From Chitinispirillaceae bacterium (lineage in GTDB: Bacteria > Fibrobacterota > Chitinivibrionia > Chitinivibrionales > Chitinispirillaceae), in assembly GCA_016932075.1 (NCBI GenBank), contig JAFGDP010000083.1, positions 1 to 64,000 of the forward strand: 64,000 nt of DNA, read 5' to 3'. Shown piece by piece: positions 8,932 to 17,179 of this stretch; the stretch's first letter is position 1, and each line of letters starts with the position of its first letter. The translations under genes were made by a program, and so were the position numbers. Under the pieces are notes generated by a model that saw nothing but the letters and a program-made list of their open reading frames with translations, had not been told where the DNA came from and did no database searches.

Positions 8932-10167
8932 TCAGCCAGCTTCTTTCAGGCTCTGTTCAAATTCCATGCTGTAAATATCGAGCACCGCGACAAAAAGCGC
9001 GGCAATGACGGGCCCGACGATGAAGCCCATGACCCCGAATACCGCGATTCCGCCCAGTGACGAAAAAAACACGATCAGGTCGTGCAGCTTGGCGCCAGAG
9101 CCCACAAGCCGCGGCCGCATGAGATTGTCGATGGTGGACACAAGCAGCACGCTGGTCAGGATAAGGCCGATGCCGTGCCACGGGTGTCCTGCCACGATCT
9201 GCACGATGCCGGCCGGAATAAGGACCATCCATGCGCCCAGAAACGGTATGATCGAAAGAATGATCATGATGAATCCCCACAGGAGCCAGAGTTTGATCCC
9301 GAACAGGAGCAGCGCGATCGCCCCGACCGTTCCCTGGGTCACGCCGATGACCACGGTGCCGAAAACGGTCGCGCGGGAGATGAGCAGGAACCGGGAAAAA
9401 ATCAGCTCTTCATAGTCGTCGCGAATCGGGGAGAGATATTTAAGCCGTTTGAGCAGCGCTTCACCGTCCATGAAAAAGTAGAACATGGTGAAAAACAAGA
9501 CAAACAGCATGAGCAGGAACTCGACAATGCCTGACGAGGTGCGGTTGAATACCTTCGTGGTCACGTTCGCGATGGTTTTTATCCCCTCGTTGAGCGTGGT
9601 GGAAAAATCGATGTTCGCGAGCCGGAGTTTTTCCACCAGGGGGAGTCCTCGGATGCGGTCAACGAATTCGCTCTGACCTCCTTTGTCAAGAACATCCTTA
9701 ACCACCGGCTGCGCAGAGTGATACAGGTCAATCGCCTGTCCCACCACCAGGTGGACCACGACGTAGGTCGGTGCCACGAGACAGACAAGAATAATGCAGC
9801 AGGAGGCAAACGAGCTCAGGCCGCGCCGGTTGCCGAAAAGCGAAAGTAGCCTTCGGTACAGGGGAGATAAAAGGGTGGTAAACGTGGCGGCAAGCACCAC
9901 CGGCACGAAAAAAAGTTTTGCGATCGGAAACATGGCCGCGGTCACGATGGCGAGCAGCCCGAGAATGGCCATCCGGTTCACGTTTCGCATGCGCAGCCTG
10001 TTTTCAACGACCTGGGCCTCATTGGCCTGTTCGTCGAACCTCATGGCAGGGGATGCTGCTGTGTCAGGATGCGCTGCGGTCGGTTCAGGTGGACCCTGCG
10101 CAGAGGTGCTGTTTCCCTGTGTATCCGTGCCCGGATCGTCAGCCTGTTCCTGCAATTCATTTGCCAT
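8932..10167 (-). CDS. AI-2E family transporter (PerM-type permease)
   Basis: 411 residues with about eight membrane segments and a long polar N-terminus (about 60 residues rich in Asp, Gln and Pro). Family signatures include FFMDGEALLKRLKYLSPIR, GTVVIGVTQGTVGAIALLLF, LSIIPFLGAWMVLIPAGIVQ and RPRLVGSGAKLHDLIVFFSS. Members of this family export small molecules; some are linked to autoinducer-2 export, others to Na+/H+ exchange, so the substrate is unknown. AAGGG precedes the ATG. The start overlaps the trehalase stop by 11 bases (ATGGCAAATGA), which suggests translational coupling. Confidence 0.88.
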   Translation of the reverse strand: MANELQEQADDPGTDTQGNSTSAQGPPEPTAAHPDTAASPAMRFDEQANEAQVVENRLRMRNVNRMAILGLLAIVTAAMFPIAKLFFVPVVLAATFTTLLSPLYRRLLSLFGNRRGLSSFASCCIILVCLVAPTYVVVHLVVGQAIDLYHSAQPVVKDVLDKGGQSEFVDRIRGLPLVEKLRLANIDFSTTLNEGIKTIANVTTKVFNRTSSGIVEFLLMLFVLFFTMFYFFMDGEALLKRLKYLSPIRDDYEELIFSRFLLISRATVFGTVVIGVTQGTVGAIALLLFGIKLWLLWGFIMIILSIIPFLGAWMVLIPAGIVQIVAGHPWHGIGLILTSVLLVSTIDNLMRPRLVGSGAKLHDLIVFFSSLGGIAVFGVMGFIVGPVIAALFVAVLDIYSMEFEQSLKEAG

Positions 10168-11743
10168 GCGTGTTCCCTTTCGTATGCCGAGCGCCTAGCC
10201 TGTTCCACATCGCGAGGAACACGCCGTTTGTCCAGCCGAACCCGTCCTGCAGGTCGTATTCGCCGCCTCCCCCGGGAACGTTCAGGTTTTCGACATTGTA
10301 TTTCTCCATCATTTTGCCGGTTTCAAAGAAGATTGAGATGCATACGCCGGTCCACCGGCGGGCAAGCTCCTGCGCAGCAGTTTTTTCACCATAGTTGCAG
10401 AGACCCTCGTAGGCGATCCACTGCAGCGGTGCCCAGCCATTGGGAGCGTCCCACTGCTGGCCCGTGGTGTTGGTGGTCGTTACCACCCCTCCTGCCTTGA
10501 GCAGGTGCAGTTTCAGTGCCTTAATCGTCAGCTCGGCACGTCCGCTGTCCGCCATCTTGAAGAACAGGGGATACATACCCGCCACGGACCATACGCCTGT
10601 CTGCGTCCCGCGTTTGAAATCGTAATCGAAAAAATAACCGGCGCTGTCATTCCAGGCAGCGCCGATAAGCGCTTCTTTCCTGCGCTTTGCCAGCGTCTTG
10701 AATCGCTTTGCCTGTGCGCTGTTTTTTTTCTGTTCATACCCTTTAGCCATGAGCGACTCGAGATGGTACAGCAGGCAGTTCAGGTCGACGGGAATGATGT
10801 CGGTCGTATGAATGCTGTCAAGCGAGGAGTGGTCGGAAAACCACCGGCTGCTGAAGTCCCAGCCCGATTCCGCGGCCGCGCGAAGATCGCGGTATACCCG
10901 CAGCTTGTCCCGTGATGGTGCCGCCAACCGCACGTCCTCTTTGTACGATTCAGGCCGCGGTTCAGGGCGCGCGTCGTAATACCGGTTGAGTACCGTGTTG
11001 TGATACCGCACCACGCGCAGCGTATCGGTCAGGGAGTCGCCAAGGGCGCTGCGTCCTTTCATCCAGAACCGATACTCCTTTTCCAGCCACGGCAGGTAAT
11101 GGTCAAGTACGGTCGCTCCCTTTTCCTTCGCGACAAGCGCAACCATGAGCGAGAAGAAGGGGGGCTGGGACCGGCTGGTATAATAGCTCCTGTTGCCGTT
11201 GGGAATATGACCGACCGTATCAATGAGAAAGCAGAAGTTATCGAGAAGGTGCCGCATCAGCTTGAACCTGCCCGCCTCCCGCAGGCCGAGCATGGTAAAA
11301 TAACTGTCCCAGTAGTAAATTTCCCTGAACCTGCCGCCAGGCACGATGTAGGGATGGGGTAGGGGAATGAGGGAGGAGTGGCCGGCTGCATTGTCTTTTG
11401 GCCGCTGCAAATATGACCAGAGCATGTCGATATGACGCAGCATGCGTACCGTATCGTTTTTTGCGGTCAGGACCGTGTCGAAATGCTCGGCGACAAAAGC
11501 GGCAAGATCAAATTCTTTTTTGCCTTTCTGCTGCCGGTATTCTTTTACAATCTCCCGAGGCGGTATCCTGGGCACGCAGTCAGGGAACTTTTTTGAGTCG
11601 CGGAACACGGGCTTCATCTGGACCGCCTTGAACAGCTCGCCATAAACCGTCGCCGGATCTGGCTGGCATAACGCGGGAGTATGGAAACAGATGATTGCCG
11701 TAAGCAGCGTAATAAATGGGACGGTCAGTCGATGCGTGGACAT
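10157..11743 (-). CDS. treA: Periplasmic trehalase, GH37
   Basis: Cleaves alpha,alpha-trehalose to two glucose. The ATG at 11743 gives a signal peptide (MSTHRLTVPFITLLTAIICF, cleavage near ALCQ) and a protein of 528 residues, the usual size. An in-frame ATG at 11797 is possible but lacks a ribosome binding site. Both GH37 signatures are present: PGGRFREIYYWDSYF and QWDAPNGWAPLQW. The catalytic Asp is in SGWDFSSRW and the catalytic Glu in EKYNVE, followed by GGGGEYDLQDGFGWTNG. No sorting-type C-terminal domain is seen, so it is likely periplasmic. It lies between a phosphatase-fold gene (55-base gap) and the AI-2E permease (overlap), probably as one operon. Confidence 0.92.
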   Translation of the reverse strand: MSTHRLTVPFITLLTAIICFHTPALCQPDPATVYGELFKAVQMKPVFRDSKKFPDCVPRIPPREIVKEYRQQKGKKEFDLAAFVAEHFDTVLTAKNDTVRMLRHIDMLWSYLQRPKDNAAGHSSLIPLPHPYIVPGGRFREIYYWDSYFTMLGLREAGRFKLMRHLLDNFCFLIDTVGHIPNGNRSYYTSRSQPPFFSLMVALVAKEKGATVLDHYLPWLEKEYRFWMKGRSALGDSLTDTLRVVRYHNTVLNRYYDARPEPRPESYKEDVRLAAPSRDKLRVYRDLRAAAESGWDFSSRWFSDHSSLDSIHTTDIIPVDLNCLLYHLESLMAKGYEQKKNSAQAKRFKTLAKRRKEALIGAAWNDSAGYFFDYDFKRGTQTGVWSVAGMYPLFFKMADSGRAELTIKALKLHLLKAGGVVTTTNTTGQQWDAPNGWAPLQWIAYEGLCNYGEKTAAQELARRWTGVCISIFFETGKMMEKYNVENLNVPGGGGEYDLQDGFGWTNGVFLAMWNRLGARHTKGNTHGK

Positions 11744-11798
11744 GGAGACCCCGGGGTAAAGCGCGATGATGTAAAATAATGGATACAAACGGATCATG

Positions 11799-13556
11799 CT
11801 AATAGAGCGCCAGTTCTTTGATGGTACGGAAGTGGGCCGCCTTGAAATCGATCAGATAGTATCCGACCGGCAGGTTCCCTACCGGGATGGAAAGCACGTA
11901 CCGGTCGGGCGCGTGGGTTCCATCAACAAGCCGCCGTATGAGTTGTCCTTTGACAGAATAAAGCCTGGCAACCACGGTCGTGGCAAGGGGAATAGAATAC
12001 CTGAGCACGATCCGCGCAGGCGGTACGCTTTTTCCTTTTATTTCAAAGGAAAAACGGTCTGGCGGTGTGGTTATGGCGGGAAAATCAACGGTGAACTGTT
12101 GGGAATCGCTCCAGTCAGCCCACCCTGCCTCGGTGTGCGCCTTGACCCGCCACCAGAAGGTTGTTTTATTGCGCAGGTTCCTGCATTCAGCCGACGTTCC
12201 CTGAACCGTTGAATCCTGGTACGCCACTCGTTTCATGGCGGCGTCGGTCGTCACTATAAGGCAGTAATAATCGACTCCGGACCACGAGGTGCTCCATGAA
12301 AACGCCACCCTGTTTTCCGACAGTACTGCCGCGTTTTCAGGATAAACAAGCGTGACCCTTGGCGGGAGCGTTCGTATGGTGGTGAACCGCCACGCCGCTG
12401 ACCAGGAGCTGGCGCCGCCGCTGTTTTTCGCGGCTACACGCCAGAAATAGACCGTGTTCAGATCAAGCGGACCAATAGCCCGTGAGTTCCTTGTCAGCAT
12501 TGAGTCATCGATCCGCACGCTCGCAAACGTGGAGCAGGTGCCGACCTGTACACGGTAATAAGTGACACGGGTAACCGGTTTCCAGCACAGCGACAGCTCG
12601 AGCGGCTGAAACCGGGCATTGTCCTCGGGTGTCATGAGCGCAGGCGTGACCGGGCTGCGTACCGGGAACAGGGGAGTGCCGGAGCAGAAGGGCGTTGAAA
12701 AGTCCATGAGCTCGCCGATGGTCGGCGCAAGATCGATCATGCTCCTCCGCATTGTGTCAACCGCTCCCGCCGCGAAATCGGGACCCAGCGCAAGCAGCAG
12801 AAGGTGCCTGCACCCGTCGCACCCGCACCCATGGTCCGGCCAGGCATCGCCGTCGTGACGTCCATGGTCATTGGTCACAAACAGGGTGGTCCGGTCCCGG
12901 TACAACGGATCATCCTGGATCAGGTCCCATACCATGGCCGTAATACTGTCGGCGATCCGTATCGAGCGCACATACTCTTCCCAGATCCCGGTATGTCCCC
13001 ACACATCAACCTGCGCGAGATTTATGATCGCGAGTCGGGGATGATACCGGATAAGGACGGTATCGATATTATGCCAGGTGGCGGTATCGTCAAATGGAGC
13101 AGGCGCGTGAATGACCGCGCCGCCGTAAGCGGAGCCGTATTCAGGGTGAGAGCTGCTCGTGAGCATATACAGCTTGGCTTTGCCGAGTATCACATAATGC
13201 AACGAATCGCCGCCGCCCTGCTCCTTTCTGAAATATTCAAACAGGGTGGGAGAATAAGGGCGGACCGTGCCGTCATTCGGTATGTTCTGATACACGCCGG
13301 ATATGATCGATGCGTGGCCCGGTACCGTGCAGGTCAGACTGTCATTGTAGAAACGCGTATACAGGGTGCCCTGCGGACGCAGGTCGTTCCACAGGCGGGG
13401 AATATACTGGTGGGTCGAATCGCCGAATGTTTCGCTATACCGCGAACCGTCAATCACCAGGATGATCGCATTGCGCGTTGCATAGGCCTGGATGATGGCT
13501 TGAAAGCAGAGCAGAATAGCGAGCGAAATATATACTATACCGTATTTTATACACAT
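11799..13556 (-). CDS. Secreted alkaline-phosphatase-fold enzyme with FN3 and sorting domains
   Basis: 585 residues with a signal peptide. The N-terminal domain (about 25-300) is of the phosphodiesterase / nucleotide pyrophosphatase type in the alkaline phosphatase superfamily. Metal ligand Asp36 is in VIDGSR and the nucleophile Thr77 is in TVPGHAS. DVWGHTG and TNDHGRHDGDAWPDHG supply the remaining Asp and His ligands. Just after the last of these comes an unusual Cys cluster, CGCDGC. Two fibronectin type III-like repeats follow (about 303-395 and 400-490), then a sorting-type C-terminal domain (VVARLYSVKGQLIRRL...LPVGYYLIDF). No Shine-Dalgarno is obvious before the ATG. It may hydrolyse phosphate or sulfate esters on extracellular glycans or nucleotides. 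The substrate is unknown. Confidence 0.8.
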   Translation of the reverse strand: MCIKYGIVYISLAILLCFQAIIQAYATRNAIILVIDGSRYSETFGDSTHQYIPRLWNDLRPQGTLYTRFYNDSLTCTVPGHASIISGVYQNIPNDGTVRPYSPTLFEYFRKEQGGGDSLHYVILGKAKLYMLTSSSHPEYGSAYGGAVIHAPAPFDDTATWHNIDTVLIRYHPRLAIINLAQVDVWGHTGIWEEYVRSIRIADSITAMVWDLIQDDPLYRDRTTLFVTNDHGRHDGDAWPDHGCGCDGCRHLLLLALGPDFAAGAVDTMRRSMIDLAPTIGELMDFSTPFCSGTPLFPVRSPVTPALMTPEDNARFQPLELSLCWKPVTRVTYYRVQVGTCSTFASVRIDDSMLTRNSRAIGPLDLNTVYFWRVAAKNSGGASSWSAAWRFTTIRTLPPRVTLVYPENAAVLSENRVAFSWSTSWSGVDYYCLIVTTDAAMKRVAYQDSTVQGTSAECRNLRNKTTFWWRVKAHTEAGWADWSDSQQFTVDFPAITTPPDRFSFEIKGKSVPPARIVLRYSIPLATTVVARLYSVKGQLIRRLVDGTHAPDRYVLSIPVGNLPVGYYLIDFKAAHFRTIKELALY

Positions 13557-13654
13557 TGCGTACGAAAAAAGTCCGTCGTGCTATGGTTTTTGGCATGTGA
13601 CGGTACTGCCTGCTATTTAATATACTACATACTACCATTTAACAAAGCATTCAA

Positions 13655-13694
13655 AGCCCCGTAGCGGCACGTTGCAGCGTGCCCCTACGGGGCT
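13655..13694. repeat. GTAGcGGCAC-type palindromic repeat
   Basis: A 17-bp stem with one C-C mismatch (13655-13671 with 13678-13694) and a TTGCAG loop. The CCCCGTAG...CTACGGGG arms resemble widespread GTAGGGGC-type intergenic repeats. There is no clear T-tract on either strand, so it is more likely a REP-like unit than a terminator. It sits in the 13557-13855 gap, whose remaining part is A+T-rich and probably carries the promoter of the next gene. Confidence 0.5.
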
Positions 13695-13855
13695 CAACTG
13701 GTTCGAATGCATGCAATCACGCCGGTATATGCAAAATAAAAGCGATGTTTATCAATTTTTTTTATTATTATTAATACATTAGGGGAGGGTTTGCACGATG
13801 TATGGAGAGTGCTTACACGATTAATAATCTGAACTTGTGAAGAGGGGGCCGTACT

Positions 13856-16714
13856 ATGCATAAAAATGGTCTGTTTTTTGTCATGTCTTTATTTCTTGTT
13901 CAAGCAGCTTCAGGCTATACCATTTCGAATGATAACTTAACCGTGGTGACAGGGACCTACGGAGAAATCAGCTCGATTAAAATCAAGAGCGATGCCTTTC
14001 CTACCGAATATGTGTTCAATTCCTCTAACGCAAGTATAACGAGCAATTTCTTAGGGGAACTGGTATTTAAGTATCGGCAGGGGAGCGGTCAATGGATAAC
14101 CGCGACTACCCATCAATCAACAGACGCTCGAACGCAAAGTCAGAGTGGAAATACCGTTACGGTTACCTATGAAAATTCTTCAAACTCCCAGGGAATTAAA
14201 AATTTTAAACTCGTAGAGACCTATGATTGCACTAATGAGTATCTGCACTGGAAGATCACCCTCACCAATACCTCCTCACAAAACCTTGAGTTTGGGGATT
14301 TCGGTCTTCCCTTGCCCTTCAACCAGAGATTTCCAGACGATGAAGTTATTTATGAAACCAGGGTACTCCAGCCCGGTTTTGTCGGTAACAACAGCTCGTT
14401 TGTCCATCCGCAGCGACCCAGCGGCGTTGGTCCTTTCCTGTTAATGCTGCCGGACGATGAAACCGGCGCCGGTTTCGAATACCAGGACTTCTCAGGCGGA
14501 CGAGTGTATTACATTCATTCAAATGTGATCAAGAGCACCGGCAGGGGTTATCTGCCAAATACCAGCATGACTCTCGCGGCGGGCCAGAGCAAGGAGTATG
14601 CCTTTAAATTTTTCAAAGTGCAAGATCGTTATGACATGGCCGACCGGATTTACCGCGAAGGCCTCATTGATATAACCGTGATACCGGGAATGGTGGTGGG
14701 GACCAATTTGACCGTGAAATTCGATCTGCACACCTCAAAAACCATTGACTCGGTGAGTGCGCAGTATCCCAGCGAGACTACCATCTCGTCTGTCGGCACC
14801 GTGCCTACGGACCACAAGATCTACCAGGCAGGCTTCAGTCACCTGGGTCCGAATAACGTGACCGTATACTACGACGGCGATAAGAAAACCGTACTGCAGT
14901 TTTATGTGACCGAGCCTTTCGGCGACGCGATACAGCGTCACGCCACCTTTATGCTGGAAAACCAGGTGGTACGCGCTCCGGGGAAATGGTATCACATGGT
15001 GATTGATGACTGGCTCATGGATACCAAGGCGGTCCGGGGGATATACCGGGATTATTGGGGATGGGGGGACGACTGGGGATACACCCATGCCCAGTTTCTG
15101 GCGCTGAAAAACGCACTTGATCCGGTTGCCGCGGAGGTGGCAGCACTGGATGGGTACCTTGACACCTGCATATGGCAGTCACTCATGGGTGAACACCATA
15201 CGGATTACCTGGTCCATGATTTCCTGGAACCCGACCCGAACAACGAACCGACCTACCGCGGCTACGCCTATCCGCATATTTACAATACCTATTTCTATAT
15301 GTACGAAATCGCCCGCATTCATCCGAACATGGTGACATTTATTGAAGAGAGGAACACTTATCTCCTGCGGGCGTTTAACATCCTCAAGGCCATGTATTCA
15401 CGGGGCGTCTATTACAACTGGGACACCGGAGAGATGGGTGAGCAGACCACGCCGGACATCCTTGAAGCGCTGCAGCGTGAAGGATTTTCCACCGAAGCCA
15501 ACTGGATCATCACCACCATGACCACGAAGTACAACAATTTTAAAAGAAACAAGTATCCCTACGGTTCGGAGTTCAAATTTGACAATACGGGCGAAGAAGC
15601 GGCGTATATAGTGGCGAAAATGAACCGTGATACGGCCATGATGCGGACCGTCCTGACCAAGACTATAGGGTGCCGGGGCCTTGCGCCGGAATGGTACCAC
15701 TACTCGGACCCGGGTACCCAATCCGGCACCTGGAACCAGCGATATGCCACGGCTCTCACGTCTTCTATCCTCAACGACTGGACGCTCAATCATTCCACCA
15801 CGCCCGAAATAGATCTGCCGCTCACCTATGCGGCCAAGACCGCAAATGTCGCAAACATCAACTCCGGCCAGATCAACTCTGACCCCGCCAACATCGGCAC
15901 CTCAGCATGGTGTTACCAAAGACAGAAGGGGACCAGATACTCCTATTGCGGGGGCGGCAACATCTATAATGGCTGGTGGCAGATGAGCGGGGAATCGGAT
16001 CTCGCCCTGTTCGGCGTACTCAGGCAGATCAGTTCGGACGTGGCGGATGACCCGAGGTTCGGGCTTGTCGGGTATGGATGCGAGGCCGACCAGCAAGGGA
16101 CGCTAATCACAGTGGTCCCGAAGGACGGTATCAATAAACGGCTGCATATGGTGTCGCTCGGCATGTCCCTGATCCTGGAGCAGGATCAGTACACCAGTGC
16201 GGACATCGACCAATCGAAAACCCGTGTCCACTTTGTCCTGCGCAACATGAAAACCGCTGCTCATACCACCAAAGTGTTTGTCAGGGGCCTGGAACCGGGG
16301 AACTACGACGTCCGGGTTAACCAGCAGGTCGCGAAGACCTTCACCGCGACCGCCGGCGCCGTGTCAAACGTGTCTATTGATATCGGCACCGAACCTGCGT
16401 ATGACATCGATATCCTGCCGGAAGGAACAAGTGTCCGGAACAGGACTATCATAAAGCCGCACCATGACATCAGCATCACGCCGGTGAAAAACGGCATCCG
16501 GTTCAACTACACGCCTGTCTCATGGAGCGTCAAGCCGCCGTCGGTCACGATATTCAGCCTGCAGGGGAAACGGCTGGGCTTCCGCGAAGCGGTTCCCGCC
16601 GGCCTGTCAACCTGGGAGCAGGGGACCGGAACAACGCCAGGCGGTATATGTATCGTAAAAGCAACGTGGTCGGACGGTGAATCAGTTATAAGGAGAATGA
16701 TGGTAACGAGATAG
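13856..16714 (+). CDS. Large secreted protein, DUF5695-like, with sorting domain
   Basis: 952 residues with a signal peptide (MHKNGLFFVMSLFLVQAASG) and a good ribosome binding site (GAGGGGG). Residues 20-360 are beta-rich: VVTGTYGEISSIKIKSDAFP, LGELVFKYRQGSGQW, GRGYLPNTSMTLAAGQSKEY. From about 380 to 800 the sequence is helical and aromatic (RDYWGWGDDWGY, YAYPHIYNTYFYMYEIAR, GVYYNWDTGEMGEQTTPDIL), as in alpha/alpha-toroid carbohydrate enzymes. The whole resembles the DUF5695 class of large secreted proteins as I remember it. The last 80 residues (VTIFSLQGKRLGFREA...GGICIVKATW) match the sorting-type domain of the neighbouring enzymes. Its place among cellulase genes suggests polysaccharide binding or cleavage. 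No catalytic residues can be named. Confidence 0.65.
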   Translation: MHKNGLFFVMSLFLVQAASGYTISNDNLTVVTGTYGEISSIKIKSDAFPTEYVFNSSNASITSNFLGELVFKYRQGSGQWITATTHQSTDARTQSQSGNTVTVTYENSSNSQGIKNFKLVETYDCTNEYLHWKITLTNTSSQNLEFGDFGLPLPFNQRFPDDEVIYETRVLQPGFVGNNSSFVHPQRPSGVGPFLLMLPDDETGAGFEYQDFSGGRVYYIHSNVIKSTGRGYLPNTSMTLAAGQSKEYAFKFFKVQDRYDMADRIYREGLIDITVIPGMVVGTNLTVKFDLHTSKTIDSVSAQYPSETTISSVGTVPTDHKIYQAGFSHLGPNNVTVYYDGDKKTVLQFYVTEPFGDAIQRHATFMLENQVVRAPGKWYHMVIDDWLMDTKAVRGIYRDYWGWGDDWGYTHAQFLALKNALDPVAAEVAALDGYLDTCIWQSLMGEHHTDYLVHDFLEPDPNNEPTYRGYAYPHIYNTYFYMYEIARIHPNMVTFIEERNTYLLRAFNILKAMYSRGVYYNWDTGEMGEQTTPDILEALQREGFSTEANWIITTMTTKYNNFKRNKYPYGSEFKFDNTGEEAAYIVAKMNRDTAMMRTVLTKTIGCRGLAPEWYHYSDPGTQSGTWNQRYATALTSSILNDWTLNHSTTPEIDLPLTYAAKTANVANINSGQINSDPANIGTSAWCYQRQKGTRYSYCGGGNIYNGWWQMSGESDLALFGVLRQISSDVADDPRFGLVGYGCEADQQGTLITVVPKDGINKRLHMVSLGMSLILEQDQYTSADIDQSKTRVHFVLRNMKTAAHTTKVFVRGLEPGNYDVRVNQQVAKTFTATAGAVSNVSIDIGTEPAYDIDILPEGTSVRNRTIIKPHHDISITPVKNGIRFNYTPVSWSVKPPSVTIFSLQGKRLGFREAVPAGLSTWEQGTGTTPGGICIVKATWSDGESVIRRMMVTR

Positions 16715-16715
16715 C

Positions 16716-17066
16716 CTATGTGATTTCGTCATCAATTTTTTTTGCCAGCAAATTGGTCAGCCATTTATTCGGTTGCTTATACTCCTGAAACGCTTTGCGA
16801 AGAGGCGTTATATCCACTGCCGTACGGTGATTGTCTTGTACGCCTATCCAAAAACGGTCTTTTTTCCCGGAAGGCACACGTATGACGCATTTTTCTCCCT
16901 GAAACGTGAAAACAAAACAGACGGCTGATTTCAATTGGTGATGGATATCCTGGATACCTTCAATCGGCCGAAGGATTTTATAAATCGAATGAAAGGATAT
17001 CCAGGTATTGTCTATTTCAAATCCCGCCACTGTTCCATCCGGCTTGTACGTTGGATACGTTTCCAT
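16716..17066 (-). CDS. Small hypothetical protein
   Basis: 116 residues with no signal peptide or membrane segment. Composition is balanced and protein-like (VCFVFTFQGEKCVIRVPSGK, FWIGVQDNHRTAVDITPLRK), and the C-terminus is Lys-rich and helical. There is no convincing ribosome binding site before the ATG, and its stop abuts the stop of the convergent DUF5695-like gene. I do not recognise a family. It could be a recently acquired or decaying gene. Confidence 0.5.
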   Translation of the reverse strand: METYPTYKPDGTVAGFEIDNTWISFHSIYKILRPIEGIQDIHHQLKSAVCFVFTFQGEKCVIRVPSGKKDRFWIGVQDNHRTAVDITPLRKAFQEYKQPNKWLTNLLAKKIDDEIT

Positions 17067-17179
17067 AGGATGAATATATACGATACGCGATTAATGCGAG
17101 GTTGATTTTAAACTGAAAAAGCAGTTCAGCGTGCAGTATGCGGAGAATTACAAGGATGAAATAATCGGTCAATCCCGAA

